Below are positions 5,029 through 7,562 of a stretch of DNA of 7,562 nt, piece by piece (within the stretch, counting starts at the first letter, position 1; each line of letters begins with the position of its first letter). The notes under the pieces were generated by a model. The model did not search any database and was not told the DNA's origin. It saw only the letters and a list, made by a program, of their open reading frames with translations. The DNA comes from Nitrososphaerota archaeon (GTDB lineage: Archaea > Thermoproteota > Nitrososphaeria > Nitrososphaerales > Gagatemarchaeaceae), in contig VBPP01000206.1 of assembly GCA_005877365.1 (NCBI GenBank), positions 1 through 7,562 of the forward strand. The letters run 5' to 3'. Made by a program: the position numbers and the translations under genes.

Positions 5029-5922
5029 ATGAAAAAGAGAGCAATGCTCATCACCGCAACAACTCTGATACTTCTGTCAATTCCTCTTCAATCCTTCCTC
5101 CTTGCCACATCGAGTCAGCAATCGGCTATTAATTCCGTCAAGAAACCGCACGTCTACGGAGTCAGGCAGGACACAACAATTGGTCCAGAGATGGTCTCAT
5201 CCGCTCAGTCGCAGATAGGAAGCAAGAGTATCGTCCAAAAGGAGACGGAAGAGTCTGATTCGAGTAACATCGTCTTCAACCTCGACCCCTCACTCCTTGA
5301 GCAGAACGAGGAATCTCTGGCAGTCAATCCAACAGACTCACGGATAGTTCTCAGTGGAACGAACGACTACAGAAACGCGTTCACTGCGGGAGTAATAGCT
5401 ACCGGCTTCGATGTCACAAGCGACGGTGGTCGGACTATTTCTGCAGACGGAGTGCTTTCCCCGACTGATCCGTTCAACACTGCGCTGACCTTCAGCGGAG
5501 CAGGAGACCCATCCGCGGGTTTCGACGGGAACGGGAATGCGTTCATGGGTAGCGTGGGCTTCTTCTTCCCTGGGACTGCACCTTCGGCAAACGCCCCCGA
5601 CAATGGAATCTTCGTTTTCTCCTCACGTGCACCCTACAATACTTGGACTCAGCATACAGTGATCGCAGACAACAACCCGAATATTATCGATGACAAGGAC
5701 TGGGTCGCTGCCGACCAAAGGTCCAGCGGGACCGGAGCCGGTGGGGTGTACGCTGTCTGGGCTAGATTCGGAGAGGGCATAAGCCCATTCGGCGGTCCTG
5801 GTTCTCCAATAAGATTCGCGGCATCTTTCGACCACGGAAACACATGGATTCTTCTCCCTGTTCCAGTGAGCGCAACAAACCTCTGGTCGGAGCGAGCGGC
5901 ACCGTCTACGTGTCTTGGGTAA
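5029..5922 (+). CDS. Secreted BNR/Asp-box sialidase-like protein, N-terminal part (frameshifted)
   Basis: An exported beta-propeller protein of the sialidase/BNR-repeat superfamily. Signal peptide: MKKRAM, then a hydrophobic run to about residue 26 ending LLATSS. The propeller begins near residue 95 with EESLAVNPTD and IVLSGTNDYR. An Asp-box-like TSDGGRT is at 130-136, and the full Asp box S-x-D-x-G-x-T-W is at 266-273 (SFDHGNTW). DDKDWVAAD (221-229) and GGVYAVWARF (238-247) are strand motifs common in these propellers. Family coding stops at about residue 284; the last 13 residues before the stop at 5922 are out-of-frame sequence, and the propeller continues in another frame. Whether it cleaves sialic acid is doubtful, since the Arg triad cannot be assigned; a sugar-binding or structural propeller is equally likely. 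Start ATG 5029 fits the promoter and the signal peptide. Confidence 0.8.
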   Translation: MKKRAMLITATTLILLSIPLQSFLLATSSQQSAINSVKKPHVYGVRQDTTIGPEMVSSAQSQIGSKSIVQKETEESDSSNIVFNLDPSLLEQNEESLAVNPTDSRIVLSGTNDYRNAFTAGVIATGFDVTSDGGRTISADGVLSPTDPFNTALTFSGAGDPSAGFDGNGNAFMGSVGFFFPGTAPSANAPDNGIFVFSSRAPYNTWTQHTVIADNNPNIIDDKDWVAADQRSSGTGAGGVYAVWARFGEGISPFGGPGSPIRFAASFDHGNTWILLPVPVSATNLWSERAAPSTCLG

Positions 5923-6773
5923 ACTTTGATACACCAGACCAGAGCGAACTCGTGTTCGAGACTTCGGTGACCGTCACTTGCACAACCGGTCCAGCTTGTC
6001 TCCACGTCGGCCCGGTCCATGAGGTAGCTACAATCGCAAATCCGGTCTTCGAGACGTTTGACTTCAGAGCGAACAGGATTGGAGGACTTGCCGACCAAAG
6101 ACAGAGAGTTGACACAATCCCCAAGATGGCGGTCGACACAAGCTCCGGTAAAACCAGCGGCAGGCTCTACTTAGCCTGGGAAGATCTGAACCAGGGCAGC
6201 TACTTCAACATGGGACCAGTCGGCTTCTTTTCCTTCCTTGGCTCTGGCTGTTCTTCGTTCCCGGTAATTTTCAATTGCCTGGGACGCGGGTCGGAGGTGG
6301 TCCTAACGCACTCGGATGACCAGGGAGCGACCTGGTCAACACCAACTCGAGTGGACACACCAACGAACTCGCAAGACGACTCGCAACACGACTCGCAACA
6401 TGACGCGTTCAACGTTGCACTATCGGTAGACCCTGCGACTGGAAAAGTCCAAGTGACCTGGTACGACACCCAATCCGACCCGGGGAACGTGAATCTCGCT
6501 GTGATGTTGAGACAAGGCACACCAACTTCATCTGGAGTCAAATGGAGAGGCTCGGAACGCAACGTCCTCGACGGCTTCGGAGCAAAGTCGATTGACCTGT
6601 CCTCAGATATTCAACGCCAGACCAGAGGTAACTTCGCAGGAGACTATATCAGCGTCGCATCCCTTAACGGCAGAGTCTACATAAGCTGGACAGACACACG
6701 TCCAATGAAAAACGGCTTCCACCAAGAAGACAACATGCTTGCCTCAGTCGGAGAGGGAGGGGAAGGGGATTAG
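5844..6773 (+). pseudogene. Sialidase-like propeller, C-terminal part in shifted frame
   Basis: This frame continues the protein that starts at 5029. Family-like sequence begins at about 5877 with KPLVGASGTVYVSWVNFD and runs to the stop at 6773. It contains RLYLAWEDL (107-115 counted from ATG 5844), a full Asp box SDDQGATW (157-164), KVQVTWYDTQSD (201-212) and the closing GRVYISWTDTR (276-286). Two close Cys pairs (46/52, 136/145) fit an exported protein. ATG 5844 lies inside the Asp box codons of the upstream half, in the wrong frame, and has no promoter or ribosome site, so independent translation is unlikely. Joining the two halves needs one added base (or equivalent) near 5870-5900. Causes could be a true inactivating mutation, a sequencing or assembly error, or recoding. 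No classic slippery heptamer is present. Confidence 0.72.
6368..6403 (+). repeat. Three tandem 12-bp units inside the sialidase-like gene
   Basis: CTCGCAAGACGA, CTCGCAACACGA and CTCGCAACATGA follow each other without gaps, coding SQDD-SQHD-SQHD in a loop just before the strand AFNVALSVD. The 12-base period keeps the frame, so copy number could change without breaking the protein. Confidence 0.85.
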
Positions 6774-6804
6774 CAGGGCGATCCGAATTGAAGTGTCAGA
6801 AAAT

Positions 6805-6842
6805 GGTAGCTTGCAAAGGCTACCTCTCTTCTTTTTTGCAAG
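6805..6842 (+). terminator. Terminator-like hairpin overlapping an alternative hairpin
   Basis: GGTAGC (6805-6810) and GCTACC (6819-6824) form a perfect six-pair stem followed by CTCTTCTTTTTT, a normal intrinsic-terminator form 31 bases after the sialidase-like stop. The same region holds CTTGCAAA (6810-6817) and TTTGCAAG (6835-6842), a perfect eight-base inverted pair that uses the terminator loop and T tract. The two stems cannot form together. Confidence 0.62.
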
Positions 6843-7177
6843 ATGAAAATGCGCTCTTTTTCTCCACGCTCCTGTCAAGTCCTCTGGTAAATCTCTATTC
6901 TTTTCAGCCCTGTGGTGATTGACCTGAAGTACTCCTAGTTCCCGACTTTCCGGAGGAGTTTAGCCGATGGAAACTTGCCAATCAAAGAAAGACTGTCGCT
7001 AGCAGATGACGATTTCGAGAGAGCCGCCGAAACCACCCGCACGAATTTGGGGGAACCTCATTCGGAAAAATGTAACGTTTTGCGTCTCATCCGTTCCGCT
7101 ACTTCGCAGGAAGCGAAAGACACGTTATCAGTCATTTGCGCACAGACTTTTAATCGCCGTCCAGGAAGCGCAACTCG
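6843..7177. other. Intergenic stretch without a confident gene
   Basis: No frame here shows family features. It holds further T-rich runs (near 6855-6862), a GGAGG at 6952-6956 ten bases before ATG 6967 that opens only 11 codons, and a longer frame from TTG 6975 that runs through the next gene out of frame and becomes Ser/Arg-rich there. The first 60 residues of that frame look moderately protein-like, so a gene remnant cannot be excluded. The right end contains the TATA box of the next gene. Confidence 0.5.
7147..7156 (+). promoter_or_regulatory. Possible TATA box of the LLM oxidoreductase gene
   Basis: CTTTTAATCG is centred 26-27 bases before TTG 7178, which would make the message begin at that codon. 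This is the main reason to prefer TTG 7178 over ATG 7205 as the start. Confidence 0.42.
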
Positions 7178-7562
7178 TTGTTCTCTCTCAAGGATTGTGG
7201 CATCATGCTCGAGCCGCAACTCGGGATGCAGGTCGGGGAGATCCTCGAGTGGGCGGAATACGCGGAGAAAGCCGGATTCGGGTACATCCTCCGGTCAGAC
7301 CACTTAATGCCTACCGGCGTTTTAAGAGAAGAAGATTCTCCCTCTCCTGAGTGCTGGGTAACCCTGGGCGCCGTGGCAGCATCCACCAGGAGGGTCGCGT
7401 TCGGGCCCCTCGTCACGCCTGTAGGGTTCAGGAACCCAGCGCTTCTGGCCAGGATGGCCTGCACACTCCACTCATTCTCCGAGGGTAGGCTCGTTCTAGG
7501 ATTCGGGGCCGGGTGGTTCCGGGACGAGTATCTGGCGAATGGCTACGAGTTCCCTCCTTTCC
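7178..7562 (+). CDS. LLM-class flavin-dependent (probably F420) oxidoreductase, N-terminal part
   Basis: A luciferase-like (beta/alpha)8-barrel oxidoreductase; archaeal members commonly use coenzyme F420. The substrate cannot be read from the sequence. About 128 codons are present, the rest lies beyond the right edge. From TTG 7178: first barrel strand CGIMLEPQLG (7-16), helix EILEWAEYAEKAGFGYI (21-37), the conserved SDHL (40-43), helix CWVTLGAVAASTRRVAFGPLVTP, then NPALLARMACTLHSFSEGRLVLGFGAGWF, the usual 'NP..LA......S.GR..LG.GAGW' signature. ATG 7205 would cut away half of the first strand, whereas TTG 7178 keeps it and matches the TATA spacing; an in-frame TAA at 7151 bars longer starts. 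Its transcription appears independent of the sialidase-like gene. Confidence 0.85.
   Translation, partial: MFSLKDCGIMLEPQLGMQVGEILEWAEYAEKAGFGYILRSDHLMPTGVLREEDSPSPECWVTLGAVAASTRRVAFGPLVTPVGFRNPALLARMACTLHSFSEGRLVLGFGAGWFRDEYLANGYEFPPF

Noticed and set aside
5872..5886. Programmed -1 ribosomal frameshift in the sialidase-like gene
   Set aside because: The zero-frame codons GCA ACA AAC do not form an X-XXY-YYZ heptamer, and no stable downstream stem stands out; a mutation or sequence error is simpler.
5649..6098. 149-codon minus-strand frame across the sialidase frameshift
   Set aside because: Antisense to conserved propeller motifs, with no start signals; it is long only because of the codon composition of the other strand.
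6975..7350. Two plus-strand frames (6975-7307 and 7006-7350) running into the LLM gene
   Set aside because: They overlap the strongly supported LLM gene out of frame, and their C-terminal parts become Ser/Arg-rich shadows.
7420..7440. GGGTTCAGGAACCC resembling a tRNA T-arm
   Set aside because: It lies within the LLM coding sequence, and no acceptor, D-arm or anticodon stem pairs around it. Similar GGTTCA motifs near 205 and 4178 are also inside genes.
1..7562. CRISPR array, insertion sequence or att site
   Set aside because: No spaced direct repeats, transposase-like frames or terminal inverted repeats with target duplications were seen.

Overview
The window most likely comes from an archaeon of the Nitrososphaerota (Thaumarchaeota) or a close relative. 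The main evidence is the left edge, which encodes the N-terminus of a eukaryote-type DNA topoisomerase IB. Among archaea that enzyme is a known marker of this phylum. A PAC2-family protein, a probable F420-type flavin oxidoreductase, TATA-box promoters and start codons lying almost on the predicted transcription start also fit an archaeon. The gene content (secreted protease and sialidase-like protein, no ammonia-oxidation genes visible) suggests a heterotrophic or protein-degrading lifestyle, but that is inference from one short window.

Layout. Positions 1-266 (minus) hold the topoisomerase IB start. A divergent promoter region follows, and then the PAC2-family gene (538-1260, plus). It converges on a small antibiotic-biosynthesis-monooxygenase-like protein (1328-1681, minus). 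Positions 1715-2250 have no confident gene: they hold two tiny ATGA-overlapping reading frames and a hairpin. The middle, about 2250-6773, is a block of exported proteins. It contains a sedolisin (S53) serine-carboxyl peptidase without the usual long propeptide (2251-3948, plus), a membrane-anchored or secreted beta-sandwich protein resembling the BsuPI proteinase inhibitor (4126-4833, minus, convergent with the protease), and a secreted BNR/Asp-box sialidase-like propeller (5029-6773, plus) broken by a one-base-equivalent frameshift near 5880. A terminator-like double hairpin ends this block. About 335 bases of apparently non-coding sequence lead into the start of an LLM-class flavin oxidoreductase (7178 to the right edge).

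How the genes may work together. The outer genes are cytoplasmic and housekeeping or metabolic. The central genes look like a small extracellular degradation locus: an acid-type peptidase, a candidate inhibitor or partner next to it, and a sugar-binding or glycosidase-like propeller divergently paired with that candidate across a 195-bp promoter region. The protease-inhibitor link is a hypothesis drawn from family resemblance and gene order only.
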